A stretch of DNA of 64,000 nucleotides from Metapseudomonas otitidis (GCF_900111835.1 NZ_FOJP01000024.1:26153-90152); one strand, 5' to 3'; shown: positions 30,001-37,090, numbered from the stretch's first letter. Made by a program: numbers and translations. Notes: generated by a model not told the origin, from the letters alone.

Positions 30001-33000
30001 CTGAGCAGGATGGACGAGCCGTCGAGGGCCTTCAGGCCCGAGTCGCTGTCCTGCACGGACAGGCTGAGCACCGTGGTGGCGCCTTCCTGGTCCTGGCCAA
30101 CGTTGCTGAATGAGGTGTCCACCACCGCGCCGGTGCTCTGGGCATAGCCCGCCGCCAGGCCGGTGCCGGCGTTGACCACGCTGGCGAACAGCGCCGCCAC
30201 GGCCGGGTTGCTGGTGTCATGGTTGGCCGCATCGCCGGGGATGCCGGGGGTGGCACTAGCGTTCTGCAGGCCGGGGGTTTCGTCGTGGATCACCACGCGG
30301 CCTTCCACGGCCTGGATGGCCGCGCTGGGCGCGTCGTCCTCGAAGCGCACGGCACCGCCGATGTCCACTTCGCTCCGGGCCACGTCGCCGTCGCCATCGG
30401 TCACGGTGACCACGGCCTTGATCAGGCCGGCCAGGTCCACCGACTCGTCACCGCTGCCGGTGTCGGGGTGATGCAGGGACATGTACTGGGCCACGCTCAC
30501 CGTGCCATCGGCCCCGAGGACGATGGCGAAGGCCGCCTGGCCGGGGCCGTCGATGCCTTCGACACGACCGACGATCAGACCGTTCTCCACGTACAGGCGG
30601 ATCACCTGGCCGTCGGTGGTGGTCAGGCCCGAATCGGTGCCGCTGCCACCGGTGATGGCCAGGCTGAGTTCCAGGGTGGCGTCCTCCTGGTCCTCGCCGA
30701 AGCTGCTGCCGGCGGTGCTCACCAGCGGGCCTTCGCTCTGGGCGAAGCCGAGCAGGTCGGTGCCGGCGTTGGCCACGCTGTCGAACAGCGAAGCGACCGT
30801 CTTGCCGCCCACGTCGTTGTCGTCGGCATCGCCGGCCGGGGTCGGGGTGGTGGTGCCGTTCTGCAGCTCGGGGCTTTCGTCGTGGGTCACGCTGCGGCCT
30901 TCCACCAGCTGGATGCTGGCGGTGGGGGCGTCGTCCTCGAAGCGCACGGCTCCGCCGACGCCGACCTGGTCGACGGCCACGTCACCATCGCCATCGGTGA
31001 TGGTGACCACGGCGTTGATCTTGCCGGCGAGGCTGACGCTGTCATCGCCGCTGCTGGTGTCCGGGTGGAACAGCGACACGTACTGGGCGACCTGGAGGGT
31101 GCCGTCCTGGCCGATGGCCACGGCGAACGCGGCCTGGCCGTCGAAGCTGCCGCCGACGATGCGCCCGACCACCAGCCCACCTTCCAGGCTGAGGACGATG
31201 GAGCGCCCGTCGGTGGTGGTCAGGCCGGAATCGGCGCCGTCACCGCCGACGATGGACAGGCTCAGCACCGTGGTGGCGCCCTCCTCGTCCTCGCCGGTGC
31301 TGCTGCCGGAAACATCCACCACCGGGCCGTTGCTCTGGGCATAGCCGGGGCTGCCGAGGTCGCTGCCGGCATTGGCCACGCCGCTGAACAGGGCGGCCAC
31401 GGCCGGGTCGCTGGTGTCCTGGTTGCCGGCATCGCCGGGGACACCGGGCGTGGCCGTGCCGTTCTGCAGGCCGGCGCTTTCATCGAGGGTCACGCTGCCG
31501 CCCTCGGTCACGCGGATCACTGCGGTGGGGCCGTCGTCCTCGAAGCGGATGGCACTGCCGATGTCGGCACTGGCGGTGGCCTTGTCGCCGTCGCCGTCGG
31601 TGACGGTGAACACCGCCCGCACCAGGCCGGACAGGTTCAGCCCCTCGTCATCACTGCCGCTGTCGGGATGGCGCAGGGATTCGTACTGCACCACGCTGAG
31701 CTGCCCGGAATCCGGGTCGATGGCGATGGCGAACACCGCATTGCCGCTGCCATCACGGCCCACCACCAGGCCGTTCTCCAGGGCCAGGGTGATGGGGCTG
31801 CCGGCGGTGGTGAACAGGCCGCTGCCGCCCTCACCTTCGCCACCACCCTCGCCCAGGGCCAGGGAAAACACCGCGGAGGAGCCGGCTTCGTCAGCCCCCG
31901 TGTCAAAGGCCCCCACGACGACCGGGCCACTGCCCTGGGCGAAGGCCAGCATGTCAGCAGAGGCATTGGCCACCGAGGCGAACACCGCCAGCGGGCCGGG
32001 CACTTCCTGGCTGTCCGGCTGCAGGCCGGCGGTCTCGTCCAGCACCACGAAGCCGCCTTCCTGATTGAATTGCAGCCCGGCCGTGGGGCCGTCGTCGTTG
32101 ATGGCCACGGTCAGGGGCACGGTGGGCGACACGTCGCCGTCCAGGTCGAAGACCCGCACGCTGAAGTTGTCGAAGATCTGGTCGTCGGCGCCCGTGGCGT
32201 TGGGGTTGCCGTGGTCGAGGCTGTTGTCGGTGAGGGTGTAGGTCCAGTTGCCGGCGCCGTCGAACACCAGCACGCCAAAGGCGCCCTGGACGGTGCCGCC
32301 GGCGGTGACGTTGATCCAGTTGCCGTTGACGTCCAGCACCTCGACGCGGTCGATGCCGTCCGGCGAGGTGATCACCAGGCTGCCGGAGGTGCTCTCGGCA
32401 GTGCTGCCGGCATTGCTGCCGGCCTTGCCGCCCCCGCCTTCGCCGCCGTTGAGGGCCTCTTCATCCACCACGCCGGGGCCGGTCACCACGGTGCCGGACT
32501 GGTCGAGGAACACCACCGTCAGCGAGGGGGTGGAATCGTCCGGCAGCGGGGGGATGTCGCCCTCGGGGAACAGCGGGGTGAAGTCGATGGGCCCGGTGGG
32601 GAAGCCGATGGTCGGGTCCACCGCACCGCCGGTTTCCGACAGCAGCACGAAGGAGTGGCCGCCGCCCACACCGCCCGCGCCACCGGCACCGCCAGCGCCC
32701 GGGCCGGCTGCGGTGGCCTCGGCGGCCAGGGTCGGGTCCACGCCGGCCTCGATGGCGGCCTGCAGTTGCTCGACGTCGGTCAGCTCCTGCTGGCTCGGGG
32801 GCTGCGGCTGGGCGTCGGCAGTGGGATCGACCGGCGCCGCGTTGTCGCCACCAGCACTGAGCATCTGGGTACTCAGGGTGGTGCTGCTGTCGCGCCCCAG
32901 GGTCAGCTCGCCGCCGCTGGCCAGGTTGATGGCCACCGCGCCTTCGGCGCCGGTAACCAGTTGTTCACCGGCAAACACCCGGTCCCCTTCCACCAACGGC

Positions 33001-33074
33001 CGGCGCGTTCCATCGCCTGCTACCGCGAACACCTCGCCTACGACCTGCCTGACGACACCGATTACCGTAGCCAT
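18099..33074 (-). CDS. Giant LapA-type RTX adhesin with N-terminal retention module (type I secreted)
   Basis: 4,991 residues from ATG 33074 (GGAGGAAGG upstream). Residues 1-120 are the retention module (MATVIGVVRQVVGEV, VEGDRVFAGEQL, GGELTLGRDSS), followed by TAAG at 121-124, the motif cut by the periplasmic protease LapG. Then a glycine-rich linker; four repeats of about 190 residues (about 330-1110); an unusual block around 1270-1430; nine 158-residue repeats (about 1557-2980); a von Willebrand A domain with DFSGS near 3140; four 121-residue cadherin-like VNDAPVAVND repeats (about 3430-3920); a second A domain near 4090; RTX nonapeptides GGxGxDxLxG (about 4765-4800); and a C-terminal secretion signal. 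Divergent TolC/ABC/HlyD genes export it. It should anchor cells to surfaces in biofilms. lapD and lapG are not in this window. Confidence 0.93.
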   Translation of the reverse strand: MATVIGVVRQVVGEVFAVAGDGTRRPLVEGDRVFAGEQLVTGAEGAVAINLASGGELTLGRDSSTTLSTQMLSAGGDNAAPVDPTADAQPQPPSQQELTDVEQLQAAIEAGVDPTLAAEATAAGPGAGGAGGAGGVGGGHSFVLLSETGGAVDPTIGFPTGPIDFTPLFPEGDIPPLPDDSTPSLTVVFLDQSGTVVTGPGVVDEEALNGGEGGGGKAGSNAGSTAESTSGSLVITSPDGIDRVEVLDVNGNWINVTAGGTVQGAFGVLVFDGAGNWTYTLTDNSLDHGNPNATGADDQIFDNFSVRVFDLDGDVSPTVPLTVAINDDGPTAGLQFNQEGGFVVLDETAGLQPDSQEVPGPLAVFASVANASADMLAFAQGSGPVVVGAFDTGADEAGSSAVFSLALGEGGGEGEGGSGLFTTAGSPITLALENGLVVGRDGSGNAVFAIAIDPDSGQLSVVQYESLRHPDSGSDDEGLNLSGLVRAVFTVTDGDGDKATASADIGSAIRFEDDGPTAVIRVTEGGSVTLDESAGLQNGTATPGVPGDAGNQDTSDPAVAALFSGVANAGSDLGSPGYAQSNGPVVDVSGSSTGEDEEGATTVLSLSIVGGDGADSGLTTTDGRSIVLSLEGGLVVGRIVGGSFDGQAAFAVAIGQDGTLQVAQYVSLFHPDTSSGDDSVSLAGKINAVVTITDGDGDVAVDQVGVGGAVRFEDDAPTASIQLVEGRSVTHDESPELQNGTTTPTPAGDADDNDVGGKTVASLFDSVANAGTDLLGFAQSEGPLVSTAGSSFGEDQEDATLELSLAITGGSGTDSGLTTTDGQVIRLYVENGLIVGRVEGIDGPGQAAFAIVLGADGTVSVAQYMSLHHPDTGSGDESVDLAGLIKAVVTVTDGDGDVARSEVDIGGAVRFEDDAPSAAIQAVEGRVVIHDETPGLQNASATPGIPGDAANHDTSNPAVAALFASVVNAGTGLAAGYAQSTGAVVDTSFSNVGQDQEGATTVLSLSVQDSDSGLKALDGSSILLSVENGLVVGRVSGGALDGQAAFAVAIGQDGTLSVAQYLPLQHLDGSNADDALSLTGKINAVVTVTDGDGDVSVASTGIGDAVRFEDDGPTASDVRAETVLDDEGLAGGINGGPGDAAGANTSTSGSLGYDGGADGVKSVELTGPSSLGSESVTSTWDASTNTLTISSARGALMTVVLTNPATGAYTVNLLQPLMHPQGGTEDNITLNVGYKVTDGDGDSANGSLAVVINDDSPSVQASELDLNSSVTFLGTNAGYSNTYGYYIKGDDGTPQGGKIIWANVHDQSVGDQASLDGLDPAHTGFFIIPDGAANGGLSNGAEVTFQLVGGKWQAFIGSTPLVGADGANVLFSDAALNPGGSHLQDTGSAGNQNWEDKTATSDYDYNDVSANVTWGSAIQLQVDESNFAQDATANFSGVFNVQPGADGVGSQAYSLSVQNANSGLVDTATGEAVLLSLNGSVIEGRTAGTGELVFTLSVNAAGTVTLDQQRAVVHPTSDADEAKYLGAGHVSLTLTVVDKDGDSASGAVDIGKVISFKDDGPSISAGQAGVASLEVDETSLGIDATTDFSGAFTSSYGADGAGSIAYSLAVSANGASSGLKDSATGSDIKVYLEGNQVVGRVGGSGGAVAFTLTVDSEGKVTLDQKLAIQHSPDAGPDQATGLSAADLVKLVATITDKDGDFSKASLNLGDAISFRDDAPAIRAVSIPADILQVDETNLAGDATTDFSGAFIRNYGADGPGTTTYALQVSADGASSGLKDTASGSDIKVYLEGGQVIGRVGGPSGAIAFTVSVDGSGKVTLDQRIALQHSPDSGPDQEVSLGSVDLVKLVATITDKDGDSSSASLNLGDAISFKDDAPGIRAVEIPSDILQVDETNLAGDATTDFSGAFIRNYGADGPGTTTYALQVSADGASSGLKDTATGSDIKVYLEGGEVVGRVGGPSGAIAFTVSVDSTGKVTLDQRIALQHSPDSGPDQEVSLGSADLVKLVATITDKDGDSSSATLNLGNAISFKDDAPTISAGQAGVASLEVDETNLAIDATTDYSGAFTGNYGADGSGSIAYSLAVSAEGASSGLKDTASGSDIKLYLEGGQVVGRVGGSGGAVAFTLTVDSSGKVTLDQKLAIQHSPDAGPDQATGLSAADLVKLVATISDKDGDSSSASLNLGNAISFRDDAPAIRAVSIPADILQVDETNLAGDATTDFSGAFIRNYGADGPGTTTYALQVSADGASSGLKDTATGSDIKVYLESGQVIGRVGGPSGAIAFTVSVDSTGKVTLDQRIALQHTPDSGPDQEVSLGSVDLVKLVATITDKDGDSTSATLNLGNAISFKDDAPSINAGQAVADSLQVDETTLATDATTDFSGAFSGNYGADGAGSIAYSLAVSAEGASSGLKDTASGSDIKLYLEGGQVVGRVGGSGGAVAFTVTVDSSGKVTLDQKLAIQHSPDAGPDQEVSLGSVDLVKLVATITDKDGDSSSASLNLGHAISFKDDAPTISAGQAGVASLQVDETNLTVDATTDFSGAFSGNYGADGAGSLAYSLAISASGASSGLKDTASGSDIKLYLEGGQVVGRVGGSGGAVAFTVTVDSSGKVTLDQKLAIQHSPDAGPDQATGLSAADLVKLVATITDKDGDSSSASLNLGNAISFKDDAPTISAGQAGVASLQVDETNLTLDATTDFSGAFSGNYGADGSGSLAYSLAISASGASSGLKDTASGSDIKLYLEGGQVVGRVGGSGGAVAFTVTVDSTGKVTLDQRIAIQHTPNTGPDQATGLSAADLVKLVATITDKDGDSSSASLNLGNAISFKDDAPSINAGQAGVASLQVDETNLSVDATTDYSNAFSGNYGADGSGSLAYSLAISASGANSGLKDSASGSDIKLYLESGQVVGRVGGSGGAVAFTVTVDSVGKVTLDQKLALLHSPDSGPDQATGLSAADLVKLVATITDKDGDSTSTSLNLGNAISFKDDAPTAGNIDVKLDDDTLANGNPGGVGDDVDAQNTSGTVAHSFGADGAGSITWVTSGAPSGFTYETSGSNLLVKQGATTVLTVTLNSTSGAYQVVQNAPIRHPDGQDENNVQFQLTYKVTDKDGDSANGTLSLSVDDDTPVARNDVATVAESNAPDINMVFVLDFSGSIDNTELNQMLDAVKAAAQALFQGTPGDVQMQVVAFSSTAQAYAPVTSYAAFESLVNSLNPLDGGTRPFDGGTDFTDAIKATIANYVPQAGWSNQVVFVSDGNPNEQTGTGGNALADATATAWAQFIANNGLNVTTVGVGNGIDDSKLQNVDLDGSGSPIRVGTFDQLVDALLTGVSAGQVSGNVLKGSDGVAGTADDDSFGADGKGGINSVTVSGVTYTWNGSDATAQLSVNTTLGGKLQFNFKTGDWSYTAPSGLTGNVSEVVGYSISDADKDGTNGQLTINVTATNDAPVAVNDTFTTAEDSPLTITAVGLFGSDGTGPVNDRDSDSGSFTAIKVTQLASNGVLTLNGVAVTLNQVISLSDINANKLVFVPDGDENGAPYATFKYQVSDGTTFSNAATVTINVTAVNDAPVAVDDNLTTAEDTSLTITTTALFGSDGTGPLNDSDVDSASFTTIRITQLASDGVLKLNGVAVTLNQVISLADITAGKLVFVPDGNENGSPYATFQYQVSDGSLYSNTATVTIAVTPVNDAPVAVNDTFSTNEDTAVTITSAGLFGSDGTGPVNDSDIDSGSFTAIRITQLASDGVLKLNGVAVTLNQVISAADIDAGKLVFVPDGNESGTPYATFQYQVSDGSAYSNVATVTINVAAVNDAPVAVNDTFSTTEDNAVTITSAGLFGSDGTGPLNDSDVDSGSFANIKVTQLATDGVLKLDGVAVTLNQVITIADIAAGKLVFVPDGNENGAPYATFQYQVSDGSLYSNTATVTINVAAVNDAPVLDLDANNSSGATGADYRTTFTEGQPAVAIADLDSQITDVDGSTIASAKVVLTNAQAGDVLSATGMPAGITAVVDTSVAGKITVTLTGVASQATYETALEAIRFSNTSNTPSTTPRDVTVTVNDGATDSNTAHTTINVVAVDNGPDAKDDVASVVEGHGQDFNVVFVLDFSGSIDNTELNQMLSAVRQAGSELFDGTSGHVQLQIVAFSSTATSYAPVTSVEAFSALIASLNPAEGGTRPFADGTDFTAGIQETMGVYQPIAGWSNQVVFISDGNPNEQTGSGGNSLTDATSTAWNNFVDNNGINVTTVGIGDGINTARLQDVDLDGQGSPLSVSGFGQLVDALLGQVVGGDVTGNVLKGSDGVAGTADDDSYGPDGAGYIKSITIGSITYTWNGSSTITPSSGSPISGNQLTGIDTPLHGKLTFNFATGAWSYVAPEGLTANVTEQFSYTLVDSDGTPDSANLTINVIDANSPPAGADATLSLLEDTSHVLTAANFGFSDSEGNSLAAVKITTLPTAGTLLLNGSAISAGTFVSAADLAAGKLVFSPAANANGNGYAKFTFQVQDNGGTANGGINLDPNPNTITFNVTPVNDAPTADISRLTYSIGEKSSLTLSGTGMSVGDVDGGSDLRTVTLAVAQGALTVSAGNSGVTNITGNGTSQVTFRGTLTQLNNLLAGIDTGAGSAGSISFLASTNTAAAVALMLMINDAGAIGGGALTAVDTATINVTLVNDAPTLTGDSLITNVASGVTVPVPEWALLYNDTDPDTSTLHISTVGSASGMTATLAAGVVSVTDTGTLGGSFSYIAESTTASVSLTRDTDGILDGNSSDNLLVDGLAGGHTLNGNGGNDVLLGNDGDDTLNGGAGNDLLVGGSGNDYLDGGSGTDTAGYQDATAGVNVSLGITGQQNTGGAGLDTLVNIENLTGSNFNDTLTGNSGANVLSGLAGNDTLIGAGGNDTLTGGDGADTFKWLLGDTGTTHITDFTKGVDALDLSQLLTGEQANLGSLSQYLTFSFGTNTTITVDSNGSGSGTGGPTIVLDGINLQAAYGAADAAGVISGMLGDGTLKTDTV
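21310..22765 (-). repeat. Four 363-bp cadherin-like repeats within the adhesin gene
   Basis: The same landmark (the codons for VFVPDGxE) recurs at 21421, 21784, 22147 and 22510, spacing exactly 363 bp, or 121 residues. Each copy has the form AVNDTF..TEDxxxTIT...LFGSDGTGP.ND.D.DS.SF...QLA..GVL.L.GVAVTLNQVI. This length is typical of bacterial cadherin-like/Ig-fold adhesin repeats. Confidence 0.85.
24126..28405 (-). repeat. Nine tandem 474-bp repeats within the adhesin gene
   Basis: The landmark encoding F(K/R)DDAP recurs at 24133, 24607, 25081, 25555, 26029 and 26503 and again at 28399; the interval from first to last is 4,266 bp, exactly nine periods of 474 bp (158 residues). Each repeat encodes one domain with VDETNL, DFSGAF, YGADG, KVTLDQ and DKDGDS, probably a calcium-binding extender. 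Two subtypes differ at the start: A with ISAGQAGVASL and B with IRAVxIPxDIL. In protein order they run A B B A B A A A A. Confidence 0.92.
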
Positions 33075-33546
33075 GAATCCTTCCTCCAGCGCACACCTGC
33101 CGACCACTGCCGACAACCCTTCTCGAATAGGGCCAGCGCTGCGTAGGAGCGGTGCTCAAGGGGGGAAAAATGCGTGGGGCGGGGCGACAATTTTTTGGTC
33201 AAAAAATTCGCGACAGAAAAACGTCACTTATTTTCCGTGTCGAACTGCTCCAGCAAAAACCGCGTCTCCCCAGGGCTCGAATCGCGCAACTGACCACCTG
33301 AAACCAGACCGCGAATGCCTGAAAGGCCCGAATTCCGCGGCTGACAGGAAAACAAGATGTGCCGGTTTGCCGCACCTGCATAAGATTTTTTCGTCATATC
33401 CGTTGTGAAAAAAATTTCTTAGCTCCGTCAAAAGTTGTTCTTAGCTCTGATGTTACAAGCCTGAAACGGTTGAACAGGCAATTTCGCCAAAAAAATGGCG
33501 ACCCAGAAGAAAGCAGCAAGAAGCATCGGACAAGGAGACACCCCTC
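33075..33546. promoter_or_regulatory. Divergent promoter region of adhesin and exporter genes
   Basis: 472 bases without a gene. They hold an AT-rich inverted repeat AATTTTTTG (33189-33197)/CAAAAAATT (33200-33208). A direct repeat TTCTTAGCTC occurs at 33416-33425 and 33438-33447, 22 bp apart, which is two helical turns and typical of tandem activator or repressor sites. The region around 33380-33450 is markedly AT-rich and is the likely exporter promoter. AAGGAG precedes the TolC-like gene. Which regulator binds is unknown; FleQ controls lapA in other pseudomonads, but I do not see its consensus. Confidence 0.5.
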
Positions 33547-34902
33547 ATGCGAGCACTCACCCCACTCTGGAGCGCCATGTTGCTGGCCTTCGCCAGCACC
33601 CAGGTCCAGGCGATGAATCTCACGGATGCGATTCAGAGCACCCTCGACACCCACCCCGAACTGCGCGCCGCCTCCAACGCCCGGCTGGTCGCCGACGAGC
33701 AGGTGAAGGTGGCCAAGGGCGGCTACCTGCCGACCGTCGACCTGATCGCCGGCTACGGCCGGCAGATGACCGACAACCCCAGCACCCGCGCCCAGGGCAA
33801 CCACAACACCGAGACCCTCAACTACAGCAACGCCGAGCTGCGCCTGCGGCAGATGCTGTTCGACGGCTTCAACACCCCCAACGAGGTGGGCCGCACCCAA
33901 TCGGTGGTGAACTCCCGCGCCTACTACACCCTGGCCACCGCCGAGAGCCTGGCGCTGCGCACCATCGAGGTGTACCTGGAGGTGCTCAAGCGCCGTGAAA
34001 TGGTGGCCCTGGCCCGCAACAACCTGCAGTCGCACCAGCGCGTCGGTGACCAGATCAACCTGCGCAGCCAGCGCGGCGTGGGCAGCACCGCCGACTCCGA
34101 CCAGTCCGCCGCCCGCCTGGCCCTGGCCGAGAACAACCTCTACACCGAGGAAGTGAACCTGGCCGATGCCGAGGCCAACTTCTTCAGCGCCGTCGGCCGC
34201 CCGGCGGACGAACTGGAAGCCCCCTCCAGCGTCCGTGGCGAGATGCCCGCCGACCTGCTGGCGGCCCGCCAGACCATGATGGAGAACAACCCCTACCTGA
34301 AATCCGCCCAGGCCGACGTACAGGCCGCCGAGAGCCAGTACGAGTCGGCCAAGTCGCCGTTCTACCCGCGCTTCGACGGCGAGCTGGCCACCAACGCCGA
34401 CAACGACGTGCAGGGTGACGAGGGCCACGTGAAGGGTTGGCGCGCCGCCGTGGTGATGAACTACAACCTGTTCAACGGCATGCGCGACAAGGCCCGCCTG
34501 CAGGCCGCCGCCCACTCCATCAACCAGTCGATGGACATCCGCAACAACGCCCTGCGCACCCTCAACGAGAACCTCGCCCTGGCCTGGAACGCCATGGAGA
34601 ACGCCCGCCTGCAAACCCCCAAGGCGCGTGAATACGCCGACTACACCCAGCGCGTGCGCGAGGCGTACCAGCAGCAGTTCGGTCTCGGCCAGCGCACCCT
34701 GCTGGACCTGCTGGACAGCGACAACGAGCTGTTCACCGCCAACCGCCGCTACGTCGAAGTCCGCTACACCGAGGAGTTCGCCATGTACCGCGTGTTCGCG
34801 GCCATGGGCGGCCTGCTGCAGCGCCAGCGGGTGGTGGTACCGGCCGAAGCCGTGGCCGCCACCGAGGTGAAGAGCGAGGCCCACCTGCCGGACCTGAAGT
34901 AA
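33547..34902 (+). CDS. lapE: TolC-family outer-membrane channel of the adhesin exporter (LapE-like)
   Basis: 451 residues with a signal peptide (residues 1-22, cleavage probably after VQA), then MNLTDAIQSTLDTHPELRAA, the standard start of TolC-type outer-membrane factors. Two internally related halves follow (LVADEQVKVAKGGYLPTVDL and YESAKSPFYPRFDGEL), as expected for the helical barrel. The C-terminal half contains GQRTLLDLLDSDNEL, another family hallmark. It is first of three plus-strand genes (TolC, ABC, HlyD; gaps of 19 and 9 bases) divergent from the adhesin, so it should form the outer-membrane pore of that secretion system. Confidence 0.9.
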   Translation: MRALTPLWSAMLLAFASTQVQAMNLTDAIQSTLDTHPELRAASNARLVADEQVKVAKGGYLPTVDLIAGYGRQMTDNPSTRAQGNHNTETLNYSNAELRLRQMLFDGFNTPNEVGRTQSVVNSRAYYTLATAESLALRTIEVYLEVLKRREMVALARNNLQSHQRVGDQINLRSQRGVGSTADSDQSAARLALAENNLYTEEVNLADAEANFFSAVGRPADELEAPSSVRGEMPADLLAARQTMMENNPYLKSAQADVQAAESQYESAKSPFYPRFDGELATNADNDVQGDEGHVKGWRAAVVMNYNLFNGMRDKARLQAAAHSINQSMDIRNNALRTLNENLALAWNAMENARLQTPKAREYADYTQRVREAYQQQFGLGQRTLLDLLDSDNELFTANRRYVEVRYTEEFAMYRVFAAMGGLLQRQRVVVPAEAVAATEVKSEAHLPDLK

Positions 34903-34921
34903 CCCGGATCGGGAGCAGTCG

Positions 34922-37081
34922 ATGACCACCATGGAACTGGCGGGCCCTGCAGTCGACCCGCGGCAGAGCCACGATGACCCCTTGCTCGACGGCCTGCTGA
35001 TCCTCTGCAGGCTGCACGAGAGCCCCGCCAGCCGGGGCAGCCTCACCGCCGGCCTGCCGCTGGCCGAACAGCGCCTGACCCCGGAGCTGCTGCCCCGTGC
35101 AGCCGCCCGGGCCGGGTTGCAGAGCCGCCTGCTGCGCCGCGAGCTGCACGCCATCTCGCCGCTCAACCTGCCGGTGCTGCTGCTGCTGCGCAACGGCCGC
35201 AGCGCGGTGCTGCACCAGTGGGGCAAGGATGGTCGCGCGCTGATCCTGCCCAGCGAGTCCGACGGTGGTCAGCAATGGATCGACCGCGAGGCCCTGGCCG
35301 CCGAGTACAGCGGCCAGGCGCTGTTCGCCCGCCCCCGCCACGAGCTGGAGGAGACCCGCAAGCCGCTGATGCCCCGGGTCAAGTCCTGGTTCCGCGACAC
35401 CTTGCGGCTGTCGCGCTGGCTCTACACCGACGCGGTGCTGGCCAGCCTGCTGATCAACCTGCTGGGCATGCTGGTGCCGCTGTTCGTGATGCAGACCTAC
35501 GACCGCGTGGTGCCCAACCAGGCCACCTCCACCCTCTGGGTGCTGACCATCGGCCTGCTCATCGGCACCGGCTTCGACCTGCTGCTGCGGGTGCTGCGGG
35601 CGCACCTGCTGGACACCGCCGGGAAGAAGACCGACGTGGTGCTCTCGGCCACCCTCTTCGAGCGCATCACCGGCATGTCGATGAAGGCCAAGCCGGCCAC
35701 CATCGGCGGCTTCGCCCAGAGCATCCATGACTTCCAGGGCCTGCGGGAATTCCTCACCGCCGTCACCCTCACCAGCCTCATCGACCTGCCCTTCTCCGTC
35801 CTCATGCTGGTGGTGATCGGGCTGCTCGGCGGCTGGCTGGTGGTGATCCCGATCCTCGCCTTCCCCATCACCGCGATCTTCGCCTGGATCATCCAGGCCC
35901 GCCTGCGCGACACCGTGCAGCGCAGCCTGGCCCTGGGCGCGGAACGCCAGGCACTGCTGATCGAAACCCTCTCCGGCCTGGAAACCCTCAAGGCCTGCGG
36001 CGCCGAGAGCGAGCGCCAGCACCGCTGGGAGCGCACCCACGGCGCCCTCACCCGCCTGGACAGCCACGCCCGCTTCCTCTCCGCGCTGGTCACCAACGGC
36101 ACCCTGTTCCTGCAGCAGTTCGCCGGGCTGGCGATGATCGTCGCCGGGGTCTACAGCATCATCGGCGGCAACCTCAGCGTCGGCGCCCTGGTGGCCAGCT
36201 ACATGCTCAACGGCCGCGTGCTCGGGCCGCTCGGGCAGATCGCCGGGCTGATCACCCGCTACCAGCAGGCCCAGCTGACGATGAAGAGCACCGACTCGCT
36301 GATGGGCCTGCCCCAGGAGCGGGAGAACACCCAGCAGCCCCTGGAACGCACCCACATCCGCGGCGCCATCGACGTGCGCGGGGTGAGCTTCCGCTACCCC
36401 GAGCAGAACGCCCCGGCGCTGCACAACGTCAGCCTGCGCATGGCCGCCGGCGAGCGGGTCGGCATCATCGGCCGCAGCGGCTCGGGCAAGAGCACCCTGG
36501 CGCGGCTGCTGATGAACTTCTACAGCCCCGAGGAAGGCCAGGTGCTGCTGGACGGCATCGACCTGCGCCAGCTGGACGTGGCCGACCTGCGCCACCAGAT
36601 CGGCTTCGTCACCCATGACATGCCGCTGATCTCCGGCAGCCTGCGCGACAACCTCACCCTCGGCGCCCGCTACGTGAACGACGCGCGGATGCTGGAGGTG
36701 GCCGAGCTGACCGGCGTCACCGAGCTGGCCCGGCAGCATCCCCAGGGCTTCGACCGCCCGGTGGGCGAGCGCGGCCAGCTGCTTTCCGGCGGCCAGCGCC
36801 AGGCCGTGCTGCTGGCCCGCGCGCTGCTGCTGGACCCGCCCATCCTGCTGCTGGACGAGCCCACCAGCGCCATGGACAACACCAGCGAAGACCTGCTGCG
36901 CAACCGCCTGCACGCCTGGGCCCAGGGCAAGACGGTGGTGCTCATCACCCACCGCGCCTCCATGCTCAGCCTGGTGGAACGCCTGGTGGTGCTGGACGCC
37001 GGGCACATCGTCGCCGACGGGCCGAAAGAGGCCGTCATCGATGCCTTGCGCAAGGGCCGTGTCGGCCCGGCGGCTGTCTAG
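34922..37081 (+). CDS. lapB: Type I secretion ABC transporter with degenerate C39 domain (LapB-like)
   Basis: 719 residues. The first about 140 form a C39 peptidase-like domain without the catalytic cysteine, as in RTX exporters, where it binds but does not cut the substrate. A six-helix membrane domain follows (about 160-440; FVMQTYDRVVPNQATSTLWVL is typical). The nucleotide-binding domain has Walker A GRSGSGKST (near 515), signature LSGGQRQ and Walker B ILLLDEPTSAMD. It works with the TolC-like and HlyD-like neighbours to export the adhesin from cytoplasm to cell surface in one step. Confidence 0.92.
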   Translation: MTTMELAGPAVDPRQSHDDPLLDGLLILCRLHESPASRGSLTAGLPLAEQRLTPELLPRAAARAGLQSRLLRRELHAISPLNLPVLLLLRNGRSAVLHQWGKDGRALILPSESDGGQQWIDREALAAEYSGQALFARPRHELEETRKPLMPRVKSWFRDTLRLSRWLYTDAVLASLLINLLGMLVPLFVMQTYDRVVPNQATSTLWVLTIGLLIGTGFDLLLRVLRAHLLDTAGKKTDVVLSATLFERITGMSMKAKPATIGGFAQSIHDFQGLREFLTAVTLTSLIDLPFSVLMLVVIGLLGGWLVVIPILAFPITAIFAWIIQARLRDTVQRSLALGAERQALLIETLSGLETLKACGAESERQHRWERTHGALTRLDSHARFLSALVTNGTLFLQQFAGLAMIVAGVYSIIGGNLSVGALVASYMLNGRVLGPLGQIAGLITRYQQAQLTMKSTDSLMGLPQERENTQQPLERTHIRGAIDVRGVSFRYPEQNAPALHNVSLRMAAGERVGIIGRSGSGKSTLARLLMNFYSPEEGQVLLDGIDLRQLDVADLRHQIGFVTHDMPLISGSLRDNLTLGARYVNDARMLEVAELTGVTELARQHPQGFDRPVGERGQLLSGGQRQAVLLARALLLDPPILLLDEPTSAMDNTSEDLLRNRLHAWAQGKTVVLITHRASMLSLVERLVVLDAGHIVADGPKEAVIDALRKGRVGPAAV

Positions 37082-37090
37082 GAGGGCTCC

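Noticed and set aside
18375..30113. Plus-strand open frame of 3,912 codons opposite the adhesin gene (and another of 975 codons at 30219-33146)
   Set aside because: It is the mirror of a GC-rich repetitive gene in which stops are rare on the other strand. It is composed of repeated HQ/GDG/VEGDLA strings without domains or a ribosome binding site; the minus-strand frame has retention module, A domains, RTX repeats and a terminator.
33189..33208. AATTTTTTG/CAAAAAATT inverted repeat as a terminator
   Set aside because: It lies upstream of both divergent genes, has an AT-only stem and a 2-base loop; more likely a binding site or chance AT-rich symmetry.
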